This document shows positions 16,464 to 26,400 of a stretch of 64,000 bases of DNA, piece by piece. The position numbers and the translations under genes were made by a program. The stretch is from Rubrivirga marina (GTDB taxonomy: Bacteria; Bacteroidota; Rhodothermia; Rhodothermales; Rubricoccaceae), in assembly GCF_002283365.1 (NCBI RefSeq), contig NZ_MQWD01000001.1, forward strand, positions 253,948-317,947, in the 5' to 3' direction. A model generated the notes under the pieces. That model saw only the letters and a program-made list of their open reading frames with translations, was not told the origin of the DNA and ran no database searches. Numbering within the stretch: position 1 is the stretch's first letter; each line of letters begins with the position of its first letter.

Positions 16464-17705
16464 TTAGAACAGACCGAAACGGACCTGGACGACGTGGTTC
16501 CGGCGGCGGAGCTGGCCGAGCAGGCGGCCGTCCTCGACGCCATACGTCGCGTACTCCAGCCGCGCCACGCGCGTCACGAGCGCCGCGCCGGCCGACGGCA
16601 TCCCCTGGCTCACGCCCCCGCGGAGCTCGAGAAACCGCCCGAGGCGGACGTGGGCGCCGGCCCGGAGCCCGGCCTGCATCGACTGGTCGAAGTCGGAGGT
16701 CGCGGCCGACGTGTAGTCGACGGCGAGGCCGCCGGCGGTGAGGCCCGGGACCTCCGGCAGCCGGTACGCCACGCCGACGCGGACGACCGGCGCCGTCTCG
16801 CGCCCGTCGAACCGGGCCTCGAGCGCGGCCACCTCGGTCATGTCGTCGGCCATCTCGTCCGTGCCCGACACCGCGATCGAGCGGTCAAACGCGTAGTCGA
16901 TGCCACTCCCGACGTTCGAGACCTCGGCCCCGACGTCGAGGCCGCGGACGGCCACGTCGGTGGCGAAGAGGCCCGCCGCGAGGCGGACGGCGTCGCCGCG
17001 GAAGACGTAGAGCTTCTCGTCGTCGGGGTCGAGCGCGTCGACGGTCGCGGCCTTGGCCGTCACGCGGCGCTGGAGGACCGTGGCCGAGGCGCCCGCGCGG
17101 AGCCCGAACGGGAGCGCGGCGCCGAGCGGCGTCTTCGCCAGGTCCACGCCCGCCACGAGCGGCACGGCGAGGTCGGCCTGGCTGTAGAGGTCGACGTACG
17201 GGATGCCGGCGCCGCCGTCGCGGATCCGCCCGCGCGTGACCGACTGGCCGTACACGCCGACGCCGAACGCGGCCGGCCCGAACGACGCTCGCACCGACGG
17301 CGCGAGCACGCCGAGGTCGGCCGTCTTGGGCTGCGAGCCCACGCGAAGCGCCTCGTCATAGAGCGCCTCCAGCCGGTCGGGGTCCTCCTCCCGGATCGTC
17401 TCGATGCCCTCCTCGATGGCCGGGCTGAGCTCGTCGGTGTAGAAGTTGAGCGCCTCCGACACGTTGCCACCCGCGCCGGCCGTCACGCCGAGCACGTTGA
17501 GCGAGAACCCGCCCGTGGCGATGTGCGCCGGGTTCGAGAGGAACGGCGAGTCGAGCGTCGGCATCGCCGCGACGGCCCCGCCGGCGGCGAGGCTCGCGAG
17601 ATCGGTCCCACCCGCGGGCGCCTCCCGCTTGGTCGTGACGTGGGGCTGAGCGAAGACGGGCGCGGCCAGCGCCAACGTGAGCGCGGCGAGGAGCAGACGG
17701 GTCAT
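16464..17705 (-). CDS. Predicted outer-membrane beta-barrel protein
   Basis: A 413-residue protein with a Sec signal peptide (MTRLLLAALTLALAAPVFAQ). The mature part is made of alternating beta strands and ends in a strand finishing RFGLF, the C-terminal Phe expected by the BAM machinery. The mature start, SLAAGGAVAAMPTLDSPFLSNPAHIA, resembles the FadL/PorV/TraF-like barrels where an early Asn-Pro-Ala segment is common. Exact function unknown: transport channel or assembly factor are both open. No type IX secretion genes are nearby, so a PorV call is not supported. Confidence 0.65.
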   Translation of the reverse strand: MTRLLLAALTLALAAPVFAQPHVTTKREAPAGGTDLASLAAGGAVAAMPTLDSPFLSNPAHIATGGFSLNVLGVTAGAGGNVSEALNFYTDELSPAIEEGIETIREEDPDRLEALYDEALRVGSQPKTADLGVLAPSVRASFGPAAFGVGVYGQSVTRGRIRDGGAGIPYVDLYSQADLAVPLVAGVDLAKTPLGAALPFGLRAGASATVLQRRVTAKAATVDALDPDDEKLYVFRGDAVRLAAGLFATDVAVRGLDVGAEVSNVGSGIDYAFDRSIAVSGTDEMADDMTEVAALEARFDGRETAPVVRVGVAYRLPEVPGLTAGGLAVDYTSAATSDFDQSMQAGLRAGAHVRLGRFLELRGGVSQGMPSAGAALVTRVARLEYATYGVEDGRLLGQLRRRNHVVQVRFGLF

Positions 17706-17851
17706 GGGTCCGGGGGGAGAGACCAGGGTGGTGGGCACGGGGCGGCGCACGCCGCCCGGTCCAGGGCCCGAAGGCCGACGTCGTGTGGACCGGGCGGCCG
17801 AGCGGCCGGCCCCGGGGGGTGCGTGGGACCCGGAGGCCCCACGCGGAGCCG

Positions 17852-18745
17852 TTAGAGCTCGCAGTACGTGGTGATGTCCTGCTCGAGCTCGGAGTAGACC
17901 TCAAGGGCCGTGTTGACGATCTCGGCGGCGACCGTCGCGCTGGCGCCGAGGATCGCGGCGCGCGTGTCGAGCGAGAGGATGGCCTCGCCGATGTCCTGGA
18001 TGGCACTCTCGGACTTCGTGCGAGCCGCCTCCTCGTCGTCGGCGCAGATGCCGATCGAGCCGTCGGCGAGGCGATACCACGAGGTCTCGTCGGCGAGCTC
18101 CTCGGTGACCGTCACGTAGGCGTCGATGAACCGGGCGAGGGCACCGACTGCGAGGGCCTGCGCGGCCTGCTCGTCCGTGAGGCCCTGAGCCTTCAGGTCG
18201 AGGATCGCGCCGGCCTGGTCGTACACCAGCTCGCCGTCGACGACGGAGCCGCAGAGCGCGAAGTCCTCGACGGCGGCCGGGAGGACGCCCTCGAGCGTCG
18301 ACGTCACCTCCTCGAGCACGTCAATGCTCACGACGAGCTCGTCGAAGCCCTCATACTCGGTCGGGTCGAACTGGACGGCCGTCGGGTCCTCGGCGTAGGC
18401 GCAGGTCCCCGCACCGCGGGCGGCGGCCGGCTGGGCCACGCGCTCCGAACCGGCGGTCGAGAGGTACTGGGCGATCCGGTCGATGTCGAACAGGTCGATC
18501 CCCTCGCGCTGGAGGAGCGTCGTCGAGAGCTCGACGCGGACGACGGCGTTCGTGGGCTCGGCCTCGAGGGCCTGGGTGAGGAGCGACACGGCCGAATCGT
18601 AGTCGCCCTGCTCACGGGCGAGGATCGCGTCGTCGATGGCGACGTCGACGCCCTCGTCGATCGAGAGCATCGGGCCGGTCTCGTCGCAGCCGGAGAGCGG
18701 GAGCAGAAGGACCGCCGCGAGGAGCGGCAAGAAGGAACGGGTCAT
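17852..18745 (-). CDS. Lipoprotein with a TPR-like N-terminal segment
   Basis: A 297-residue predicted lipoprotein with lipobox LSGC (Cys20). Residues ~35-75 (AILAREQGDYDSAVSLLTQALEAEPTNAVVRVEL) form one clear tetratricopeptide-like hairpin. The rest is helical, acidic and contains several cysteines (CAY, ALC, GIC, YC) that may form disulfides in the periplasm. No family recognised. It could be a scaffold for envelope complexes. It stands alone between the barrel gene and the envelope operon. Confidence 0.7.
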   Translation of the reverse strand: MTRSFLPLLAAVLLLPLSGCDETGPMLSIDEGVDVAIDDAILAREQGDYDSAVSLLTQALEAEPTNAVVRVELSTTLLQREGIDLFDIDRIAQYLSTAGSERVAQPAAARGAGTCAYAEDPTAVQFDPTEYEGFDELVVSIDVLEEVTSTLEGVLPAAVEDFALCGSVVDGELVYDQAGAILDLKAQGLTDEQAAQALAVGALARFIDAYVTVTEELADETSWYRLADGSIGICADDEEAARTKSESAIQDIGEAILSLDTRAAILGASATVAAEIVNTALEVYSELEQDITTYCEL

Positions 18746-18847
18746 GGCGGGAAGCGGGGGCGAGTCAGATTCTGTTGGGTCTATCGGCCACCCCCGGCCT
18801 GTCCGAAACCCTCTAACTGTCTCTTCTTGATACTCCCCGGCGGGATT

Positions 18848-18863
18848 GGAACCTCTAGGTTCC
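18848..18863 (-). terminator. Small hairpin at the end of the envelope block
   Basis: GGAACC pairs with GGTTCC around a four-base loop, 22 bases beyond the LolC/E-like stop on the minus strand. The stem is only 6 bp and no T-run follows, so a terminator role is tentative. Confidence 0.3.
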
Positions 18864-18884
18864 CCACACGACGGTCGAGCCCGA

Positions 18885-20189
18885 TCAGGCGCCGGATTGG
18901 ACCGCCCGCGCCGGATCGACCTGCGACGCCCGAACGGCGGGATACACGGCCGCCAGCGCGCACAGCCCCACAGCGATCACGACGACCAGCCCGACGTCGA
19001 ACGGCCGGATCGCCACGGGGTACGCGTCGATCACGAACGAGCCGGCCTCGGCCAGCTTCACGACGCCGAACGCCTTTTGCACGAGCGACACCGTCAGCCC
19101 GACCGCGAGCCCGATCCCGGCCCCGACGCCGCCCACCAAGAGCCCCTCGATCAGAAAGATCCGGCGGACGTCGCGACGGCTGGCGCCCATCGCTTGGAGC
19201 GCGCCGAGGTCCCGCTGCTTCTCGATCACGATCATCGTCAGCGCCCCCACGATGTTGAAGGCGGCGACGACGATGATGAGCGCGAGGATGGCGCTGGCCG
19301 CCCACTTCTCGAGCTTCATCACGCTGTACAGCGAGCCCTGGAGGTCGTACCACGTGCTCACGGCGTACCGGCCGGGCGCGTCGGCGTCGAGGCGGTCTTG
19401 GAGGCGGGCGGCCACGGCGCCGGCGTCGTCGAGATCGGCGAGGCGGAGGTCGAGGCCGGAGGCGCGACCGGGCATCTGGAACAGCCGCTGGGCCTCCTGG
19501 AGCCCGACGAACACGTGGCTCTCGTCGTAGGTCGGCTCGAGCGAGAACGTCCCGCGCACCTCGAACGACCGCTGGTCGGGCAGGCCGAACGGGTACAGGC
19601 CGATGGCTCGCTCCAGCGCCGCGGCCGACAGGAGCGACACGCGGCTCCCACCGACGGCACCGGCCGAAGGCCCGCCCTCGAGGGCCACGCCGGGGTCCGC
19701 CGGCCGGACGCCCGTGCGCCCCGCCAGCGCCGCGCCCATCACGATCCCGACGCTCCCGTCGCGGCGGCCCAGGCTGAACGTGCCCTCGCGGATCGACCGC
19801 TCGACCTCGGCGTCGAGCGCGCTCGGCTCGACGCCGCGGACCGTCACGACCTGATTGAGGGTCCCGCCGTCCTCGGTCGTCAGGAGCGCCTTGCCCTCGA
19901 CGTAGGGCGTCGCCGAGACGACGCCGGGCTCCAGCCGCGCGGTCTCGGCGAGGCCGTCGGCGTCGGCCAGCCCCTCCCCGCCCACGGCCTCGACACGGAC
20001 GTGCGGGTCGTAGCTCACGAGGAGGTCGCGGACGACGTCGTAGAACCCGTTGAGCACGCTCAGCACCACGACGAGCGCGGCCACGCCGACGGCGACGCCG
20101 GCCACAGAGATGCCCGAGATCACCGAGATCAGCGTGAGCCGCCGCCGGCTGGCGAGGTACCGGCGTGCGATGAGGAAGCGGTAGTCCAC
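18885..20189 (-). CDS. LolC/LolE-type lipoprotein-releasing ABC permease
   Basis: A 434-residue FtsX-family permease. One N-terminal helix after RFLIARRYLASRRR, the LolC/E start, is followed by a large periplasmic domain (about residues 50-270) and three C-terminal helices. It would pull lipoproteins out of the inner membrane for delivery to the outer membrane together with a LolD ATPase, which is not encoded here. A single homodimer-type subunit (LolF-like) is plausible since only one copy is seen. It follows mlaD after a small hairpin and closes the envelope block. Confidence 0.9.
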   Translation of the reverse strand: MDYRFLIARRYLASRRRLTLISVISGISVAGVAVGVAALVVVLSVLNGFYDVVRDLLVSYDPHVRVEAVGGEGLADADGLAETARLEPGVVSATPYVEGKALLTTEDGGTLNQVVTVRGVEPSALDAEVERSIREGTFSLGRRDGSVGIVMGAALAGRTGVRPADPGVALEGGPSAGAVGGSRVSLLSAAALERAIGLYPFGLPDQRSFEVRGTFSLEPTYDESHVFVGLQEAQRLFQMPGRASGLDLRLADLDDAGAVAARLQDRLDADAPGRYAVSTWYDLQGSLYSVMKLEKWAASAILALIIVVAAFNIVGALTMIVIEKQRDLGALQAMGASRRDVRRIFLIEGLLVGGVGAGIGLAVGLTVSLVQKAFGVVKLAEAGSFVIDAYPVAIRPFDVGLVVVIAVGLCALAAVYPAVRASQVDPARAVQSGA

Positions 20190-20219
20190 GGGGTCGTCGT
20201 GCGTGCGGCGCGGGGACGC

Positions 20220-20239
20220 CCGCCTCGATGCCGAGGCGG
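20220..20239 (-). terminator. Hairpin between mlaD and the LolC/E gene
   Basis: CCGCCTCG and CGAGGCGG form a perfect 8-bp stem with a 4-base loop, two bases after the mlaD stop. It is a dispersed-palindrome copy and may partly uncouple the permease gene from the mla genes. Confidence 0.4.
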
Positions 20240-20241
20240 AG

Positions 20242-21399
20242 CTACTCGCCGCCGGCCGCGGCCCCGACGGTCACGCCAGCAGGCGGGGTCGGACGGGCCG
20301 CGTTCGAGGCCTCGATCTCGCCGCGGATCCGCTCGATCTCGCGGAGCGCCTCCTGCACCTCGCGCTCCTGCTGCGACAGCCGCCGCTCGCGCTCCTGGAG
20401 GTCCTCCAGGATCTCGGCGATGGCTGCCTCGCGGACTTCGAACGGCGCCATCTCGTAGTAGCCGCGGTCCTCGAAGTAGCCCCGGAAGAGGAAGTTGTGC
20501 TTGAGGGCCTCCATGTTCTCCGAGAACCGGAACGCCCCGACGGCGCCCCACCCGGCCGCCTGATTCAACCGGTCCGTGATGGCGCGGATGTCGGACGAGA
20601 CGGTCTGGAGTTGGGCCGCGCCCTCCTGGAGCTGCGCCGCCGTCGCGAGGAACGTCTCGTAGACCGCCGGCTCGTTGAGGAACCGCGCGACCGTCCCCTC
20701 GCCCTGGTACACCCGCCGCAGGATCTCGTTGACGCCGGCCGACGCCGTCTCCGCCGTCCCCACGAGCTGGTCGGCGCGGGCGGTGAGCGCGCGGAGCGTG
20801 TTCTGCGACTCGAGGACCGTCCCCTGGAAGGCGTCGGCCGTGGCCACGGTGCTCTCGTAGAGCCGCTCGTCGTAGAGGAACCGGCCCAGCGTGCCCTCGC
20901 CCGTGCGGACGTCGGCGAGCGTCTGGCTCAGGCCGACCGTGACGGAGTCGAACCGGGCGATCGAGGTGAACAGCCGGTCCGACACCTCGCTGAGGGCGAA
21001 CGGGTCGACGCCCTGGATCTGGCCGTTGTCGGCGACCTGAGGCCGGCCCGGCGAGCCGTCCGTCAGCGACACGATCACGTTGCCCACGAGCCCGTCGGTC
21101 TGGATCAGCGCGCGGCTGTCCTCGCGGATGAGCGGTCGGGCCTCCTCGTTGACGGCCATCCGGACCGTGATCGGCGCGCCGGGCTCGTTCGGCAGGCGGA
21201 CCGCCGTCACGCGCCCGACCTGGATGCCGTTGTAGAACACCGAGGCCCCGGTCTGGAGCCCGGCCACCTGGTTGAAGTTGGCCCGGACCGAGAAGGTGTC
21301 GGCGAACAGGCTGTTCTGGCTCCCGATCACGAACATGATCCCCACGGCCGAGAGGAGGCCGAGGAGGACGACGAGACCGAGGCGCGCTTGACGGGTCAT
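20242..21399 (-). CDS. mlaD: MlaD-family (MCE domain) phospholipid transport protein
   Basis: A 385-residue protein with one N-terminal membrane helix (residues ~6-27) and an MCE domain at ~35-115 (FSVRANFNQVAGLQTGASVFYNGIQVGRV). A long helical region follows and a coiled coil near 335-365 (LQERERRLSQQEREVQEAL). MCE proteins form hexameric rings or tubes that carry phospholipids across the periplasm on an MlaFE ABC transporter. It is longer than E. coli MlaD (about 180 residues), as is usual in this phylum. It sits directly downstream of mlaF and mlaE. Confidence 0.92.
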   Translation of the reverse strand: MTRQARLGLVVLLGLLSAVGIMFVIGSQNSLFADTFSVRANFNQVAGLQTGASVFYNGIQVGRVTAVRLPNEPGAPITVRMAVNEEARPLIREDSRALIQTDGLVGNVIVSLTDGSPGRPQVADNGQIQGVDPFALSEVSDRLFTSIARFDSVTVGLSQTLADVRTGEGTLGRFLYDERLYESTVATADAFQGTVLESQNTLRALTARADQLVGTAETASAGVNEILRRVYQGEGTVARFLNEPAVYETFLATAAQLQEGAAQLQTVSSDIRAITDRLNQAAGWGAVGAFRFSENMEALKHNFLFRGYFEDRGYYEMAPFEVREAAIAEILEDLQERERRLSQQEREVQEALREIERIRGEIEASNAARPTPPAGVTVGAAAGGE

Positions 21400-21463
21400 G
21401 TGCGGAAGCTAAGGGGGGCCCGAACGTCGGACAGAGTACGGCAGTGCCCGAGGCCGAGATCGG

Positions 21464-22435
21464 CTAGGCCTGGCCGTACGCCTCGGTCCCCTGGAAGAAC
21501 TCCTGGAGGACCGGGTGGTCGGAGCGGCGGACCTCGTCGAGCGTACCCGACGCGGCGATCACGCCGTCGTGGAGGAAGTGGGCCTTGTCGGTGATGATCT
21601 CGGCCGCGAGGAGGTCGTGCGTGATGGCGATCGACGAGATCCCGCGCGTGTCGCGGAGCTGGACGATGAGCTCCGACACGACGCGGACGCTCACCGGGTC
21701 GAGCCCGGTCGTCGGCTCGTCGTAGAGGATGATGTCGGGCCGGAGGATGAGGGTCCGCGCGAGGCCGATCCGCTTTTTCTGGCCGCCCGAGAGCTCGGCC
21801 GGGTACTGGTCGCGCGTCTGGGGGAGGTTCACGTCCTCCAGGCTCTCCATGATGAGGTCGTCCTTCTCGTCGCGGCGGAGCGTCGTGAGCCGGTCGAGGA
21901 AGAACCGCATGTTCTCGTAGACCGTCATCGAGTCGAAGAGGGCGCCGCCCTGGAAGAGGTAGCCCAGGCGGGTCCGCTTCCGGTCGCGCTGCTCGGGGGT
22001 CATGAGGTCCAGCCGCTCGCCCAGCACCCAGACCTCGCCCTTGTCCGGCTGGAGGAGCCCGACGACGTGCTTCGTGAGCACGCTCTTGCCCGTGCCGGAG
22101 CCGCCGAGGACGACGGCACTCGTCCCGCGCTCGACGGCGAGGTTCACGCCCTTCAAGATCGTCTTCGGCCCGAACCCCTTGTGCACGTCGCGGAGGTCGA
22201 CGACGACGTTCTCCGGCGGCGGCGGCGAGTTGCCGGTGACCGGCCCGTCCTCGCCCACGATGTGGTCCGCCTCGGCGCCGAGGCCGTCCGGGTCGGCGGG
22301 GACGCCGGCCTCGGGCTTGCCGGGGGGCTCGTCGGCGGGCCCCGCCAGCCCGTCGTCGTCGAGCGGGTGCGGCCCCTCGGCGTCGGAGGCGTCCCGGTGA
22401 CGGCGGGCGTCGGCGCGTTTGGAGAAGCGGGACAT
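21464..22435 (-). CDS. mlaF: MlaF-type ABC transporter ATP-binding protein
   Basis: A 323-residue ATPase. The Walker A motif GGSGTGKS is at residues 111-118, the signature LSGGQKKR follows, and the Walker B ILYDEP and an H-loop in ITHDLLAAE are present. An N-terminal extension of about 75 residues, rich in Asp, Pro and Gly, precedes the ABC fold. It is absent from typical MlaF of about 270 residues and likely disordered. It energises MlaE for phospholipid transfer between inner and outer membranes. Order mlaE-mlaF-mlaD matches one transcript. Confidence 0.92.
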   Translation of the reverse strand: MSRFSKRADARRHRDASDAEGPHPLDDDGLAGPADEPPGKPEAGVPADPDGLGAEADHIVGEDGPVTGNSPPPPENVVVDLRDVHKGFGPKTILKGVNLAVERGTSAVVLGGSGTGKSVLTKHVVGLLQPDKGEVWVLGERLDLMTPEQRDRKRTRLGYLFQGGALFDSMTVYENMRFFLDRLTTLRRDEKDDLIMESLEDVNLPQTRDQYPAELSGGQKKRIGLARTLILRPDIILYDEPTTGLDPVSVRVVSELIVQLRDTRGISSIAITHDLLAAEIITDKAHFLHDGVIAASGTLDEVRRSDHPVLQEFFQGTEAYGQA

Positions 22436-22449
22436 GGCGGATTGATTCA

Positions 22450-22496
22450 GGGTTCAGAGTTCGGAGTAGGAGCGGTGACCTCCGAACTCCCGACGC
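22450..22496. repeat. Hairpin repeat in the mlaE-mlaF gap
   Basis: AGTTCGGAG (22458-22466) pairs perfectly with CTCCGAACT (22480-22488) over a 13-base loop. GTTCAG and CGAACTC half-copies flank it. A related TTCGGAG-containing hairpin lies between nuoD and nuoE (60848-60905), so this looks like a dispersed intergenic repeat. Confidence 0.5.
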
Positions 22497-22504
22497 CGAA
22501 CTCG

Positions 22505-23416
22505 TTACGCGGAGCCGGAGATGTCGCCGAAAAGGATGATCGAGGCGCGGACGACGACGACGTCGGCGAGGAGGATGAGGAGGCTGGAGATGACGACGGC
22601 CTGCATGGCGGCCCGGCCCACCTCGCGCGTCCCGCCGCGCACGTTGTAGCCGAGGTAGCAGCTCACGATGCCCACGATGAACCCGAACACGGACGTCTTC
22701 ATCGTGTCGACGGCGACGTCGACGAAGCGGAGCGTGTCGAAGGCCGTCGCGATAAAGACGCGGACGTCCATGCCGTCGCTCAGCCACGCCTCGAGGTAGC
22801 CCCCCGTCAGGGCCAGCATGTCCGTCAGGATCGTCATGATGGGGAACATGATGACGCAGGCGAGCACGCGCGTGACCACGAGGTAGTCGAACGGCTTGAG
22901 CGCCGCGACCTCGAGCGCGTCGATCTGCTCGGTCACCTTCATCGACCCGAGCTCCGCGCCCATGCCCGCCCCGAGGCGGCCGGCCAGGACGAGGCTCGTG
23001 AGGACCGGCCCGATCTCCTTGATCACGGACAGCGAGAGCATCGACGGGAGGAAGCTCTCGGCGCCGAACCGGGCCAGCGTCCCGCGGCTCTGCATCGCGA
23101 GCACGATCCCGATCGAGAAGCCCACGACGCCCGTCAGCGTGAGGCTCTTCGTCCCCACCTCGTCCATCTGCGTGAGGAGCTCCTTGAACTCGAATGGGCG
23201 CCGCCAGAACCGCGAGAAGAACCGGCCGATGAACGCGAACAGACCGCCGGCCTCGGCGAAGAAGGACTCGCCGAAGACCGTCTTCTCGCGCGCCGCCTCC
23301 TTCTGCTCCTCGACCTTCCGCTCGACGGCCTTCTCCTGGAGGATCTTCTCGCTCTGCCGCGAGCGGCGCGAGGCGCGGAGGCGCTGGGTGAGCGAGTCGG
23401 TGGGCAGGGGCTCCAT
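22505..23416 (-). CDS. mlaE: MlaE-type ABC transporter permease
   Basis: A 303-residue integral membrane permease of the MlaE/YrbE family. Five to six helices and the family segment IKEIGPVLTSLVLAGRLGAGMGAELGSMKVTEQIDAL are clear. The N-terminal ~50 residues are charged and form a probable coiled coil (EKILQEKAVERKVEEQKEA), an addition not found in the E. coli protein. It is the membrane core for MlaF (ATPase) and MlaD (MCE ring). It follows the tamB gene after 79 bases on the same strand. Confidence 0.93.
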   Translation of the reverse strand: MEPLPTDSLTQRLRASRRSRQSEKILQEKAVERKVEEQKEAAREKTVFGESFFAEAGGLFAFIGRFFSRFWRRPFEFKELLTQMDEVGTKSLTLTGVVGFSIGIVLAMQSRGTLARFGAESFLPSMLSLSVIKEIGPVLTSLVLAGRLGAGMGAELGSMKVTEQIDALEVAALKPFDYLVVTRVLACVIMFPIMTILTDMLALTGGYLEAWLSDGMDVRVFIATAFDTLRFVDVAVDTMKTSVFGFIVGIVSCYLGYNVRGGTREVGRAAMQAVVISSLLILLADVVVVRASIILFGDISGSA

Positions 23417-23495
23417 GCGGGGAAGCTAGCGTCCGAGAGGGCGCGGGGTCACGTGGGGCGGTGTCGCGAGCCGCACGCGCCGTCCGCCGCGCGCG

Positions 23496-26400
23496 CTACC
23501 ACGACGTCTCGTAGTTGAGCCCCGCGCCGACGCCGCGCTGGCCGCTGTACTCGGTCTGCGCCGAGAGCCAGCGGAGGAGCTCGTAGTCGAGCGAGAACAG
23601 GATGGGGAGGCGGTTCTCGCTCTGCGAGTTGTCGCCGAGCGGGACGATGAACCCGCCCGTCCAGAACAGCCGGCTCGAGAGGTAGTCGCCGAACTTGATG
23701 ACGATGTCGCCGCCCTCGTAGTCGATCTGGGCCATCTCGAGCCCGAGCGTCCGGCTGGCGAGGCCCTCGGCGAAGCCCGAGACGGTCCCGAGCGCGAGGC
23801 CCGTGCCGGCGCCCGCGAGCGCGCCCGTCCCCACGAACTCGTCGGCGAGCCGGCCCGTCGCGATGAGCGAGACGATGTCGGCGGCCTCCATGGTCGGCGT
23901 CGAGCTCAGGCGGATCGATGGGTTCTCGTCGAGCTGGCCCTGCGCCGAGAGCGTGATGACGGCCGACGACTGGCCCGAGATCGAGCCCGGCAACCGGATG
24001 TCGAGCGTGGCCGCGAGGTCGACGATGGCCGCGAGCGGGTCGCCGTTGAACGTGATCGACCCGTTCTCGAGATCGAACTGGCGGTTGAGCGTCTGGACCG
24101 AGCCGCGCACGAGGTCGATCCGGCCGAAGAGCTGGCTCGACTCGGCGTACGACCGCTTCCGGGCGTCGACGTCGCCCCGGAACTCGATGTCGAACGGGAG
24201 GCCGGCCTCGCTCCGCAGCCACACGTTCTGCTCGATCTCGACCGTGAGCGCGTAGTCGAGCGCGTCGACGAACCGGCTCTGGGCCGTGTCGCGGGCCGTG
24301 ACGACGCGGCCGAACCGGGACTCGACCTCGCGGATCTGGGCGTCGGTGAGCGTGACCGACTCGAGCTCGGGCGGGACGAGCTCGTCGGTGAGGTAGATGT
24401 CGCCCTGGGCGAGGACGACGGAGCCCCGGAGGACGGGCCGGTCGAGCGTGCCCGTCAGTCGGAGCGGCGTCGACCCGCGGTCGATCACGAGGCCGTCGTA
24501 CGTCCGCGTGTCCATCGCGAGGAAGTCGCGCGGCGTGATGGTCAGGTCGAACTCGCCGACGGACAGCTCGCGGAAGCGGACGTTGCCGGTGACGTCGAGG
24601 GCCGTCCGGCCGCTCTCGTCGAGGATCCGGACGTCCTCCAGCACGATCCGGTCGTTCTGGAACGTGAGGTCGGCCGTGATCGGTTCGTAGACGCGGCCCG
24701 TGGCGACGACGCCGAGGCGACCGCCCTGGAGCGTGGCGACGCCGTCGAGCTGCGGGTTGGCCTGCGTCCCGACGATCGTGAGGTCGAGCCGGAGCGTCCC
24801 GCCGAGCGCGTTGTAGGCCCGGTCGTCGAGGAACGGCCGCGCCCAGTCGATGGGGAAGGCGCGGGCGCGGGCGCGGAGGTCGACGCGCTCGTCGGCGTCG
24901 CCGCCCTCGCTCTGCGGCCCGTCGGCCAGCGAGAACGCGAACGGGACCGTCCCGTCGACGGTCAGCGTCTCGCCGCCCTCGTGCGTGAGCACGGCGTCGA
25001 GGCCGAGGCGGCCGTCGGCGTAGGCCACGTCGGCGGCGAGGGCGCCGACGGGCTCGCCGTTCGAGGTCAGGTCGGCGAGGGAGACGCGGCCGTCGATGCG
25101 GGGCGCCGTCGCCGGGCCCGTGAGGTCGAGCGTGGCCGTGAGGTCGCCGCCGAGCGCGCCGAGGTTGACGAACTCGGTCAGGGCGTCGATCGGGACGTCC
25201 TCGACGGTCACGACGAAGTTCTGCTCGCCGTTGAAGTCGATGGTCCCGTCGGCCGCGATCTGCTGGCCCCCGGACTCCGAGGCGAGGATGAGCCCGCGGA
25301 CGTCGATGAGGCCCTCGGCGACGGCGATCTCGGTCGGCTGGAGAAGCTGCCAGGTCTTGTCGTCGAGCCGGAACCGCCCGCGCTCGATGAGCACGCCGTC
25401 GGACTGCGGGTCGATCCGCGCGAACACGTCGAGGTCACGGCGCTCGTCGACCGTCACCGTAGCGTCGACAGTGAACGTCCCGTCGTCGGCGGCGACGGTG
25501 GCGCGGCCCTCCTCGACGCGGTACGTCGGGCCGGAGAGGACGTCGAACGTGGTGCGGACCTCGCCGTCGAGGGCGCCGAGGCCGAGCGAGTCGGCGAGCG
25601 CCCGGTTCCACGACATGTCGACCGAGGCGTCGAAGCCGGTCACGGCGATCTCGTCGACGACGACCTGGCGCGCCTCGGCGGAGCCGAGGAGCCGGAGCGG
25701 CTCGCCGGGCTGGGCCGACGCGTTGAGCACGAACGACCCGCGCTCGAGCCCGAGCGTCCGGTCCGTCTGGGCCGCCAGCGGGGCGAGGCTCTCGACGGTC
25801 CCCTCGAGCCGGAAGTCGGACGCCGCGCGGTCGTTGAAGAGGGCCAGCGTGCCGCCGCCGGTCGCCTGCGCGAGGTCGCTCTCGAACCGGAGCGTGTCGA
25901 CGCTCACGACGCCGTCGGCGAGGGCGAACCGCGTGGTGAGCGACTCGAGCATGACCGGCCCGAGTGTCGACTCACGGCCGGTGAGCGAGCCCCGGAGCGT
26001 CATCGTCTCGGGGTCGGTCCCGCGACCCTCCAGGTCGAACCCGAGCGTGAGGCGGAGCGGCTGGTCGGGCGGGAGGTCGAGGAGCGTGCCGGCGTCGAGC
26101 GCCTCGGTCCGCCCGCGGAGCGCGTACGTCGGCGTCTCGTCGAAGGGCCGGCCCTCGAAGGAGGCCACGATCCGCCCGCCCTCGGCCACGCCCTCGTCGC
26201 GCGGCGGCGTGAGGAGCGTGACGTCCAGCGACCCCCGGAGGGCGCCGTCGGCCAGCGTGAACTCGACGCGGCCGTCCTCGAGCTCGGCGTCGTTGATGCG
26301 CGACGGACGGAGCGTGACGACCCCCGACCCGTTCGCGGTCGGGAGGTCGGCGATGCCACGGATTTCGCCGGTGAAGCAGCCCGTGAGGTCGGTCCGAGGG

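Noticed and set aside
16464-17705. PorV (type IX secretion) for the outer-membrane barrel
   Set aside because: The Asn-Pro-Ala start is shared by several barrel families, and no other type IX secretion gene or CTD-bearing protein is seen in the window.
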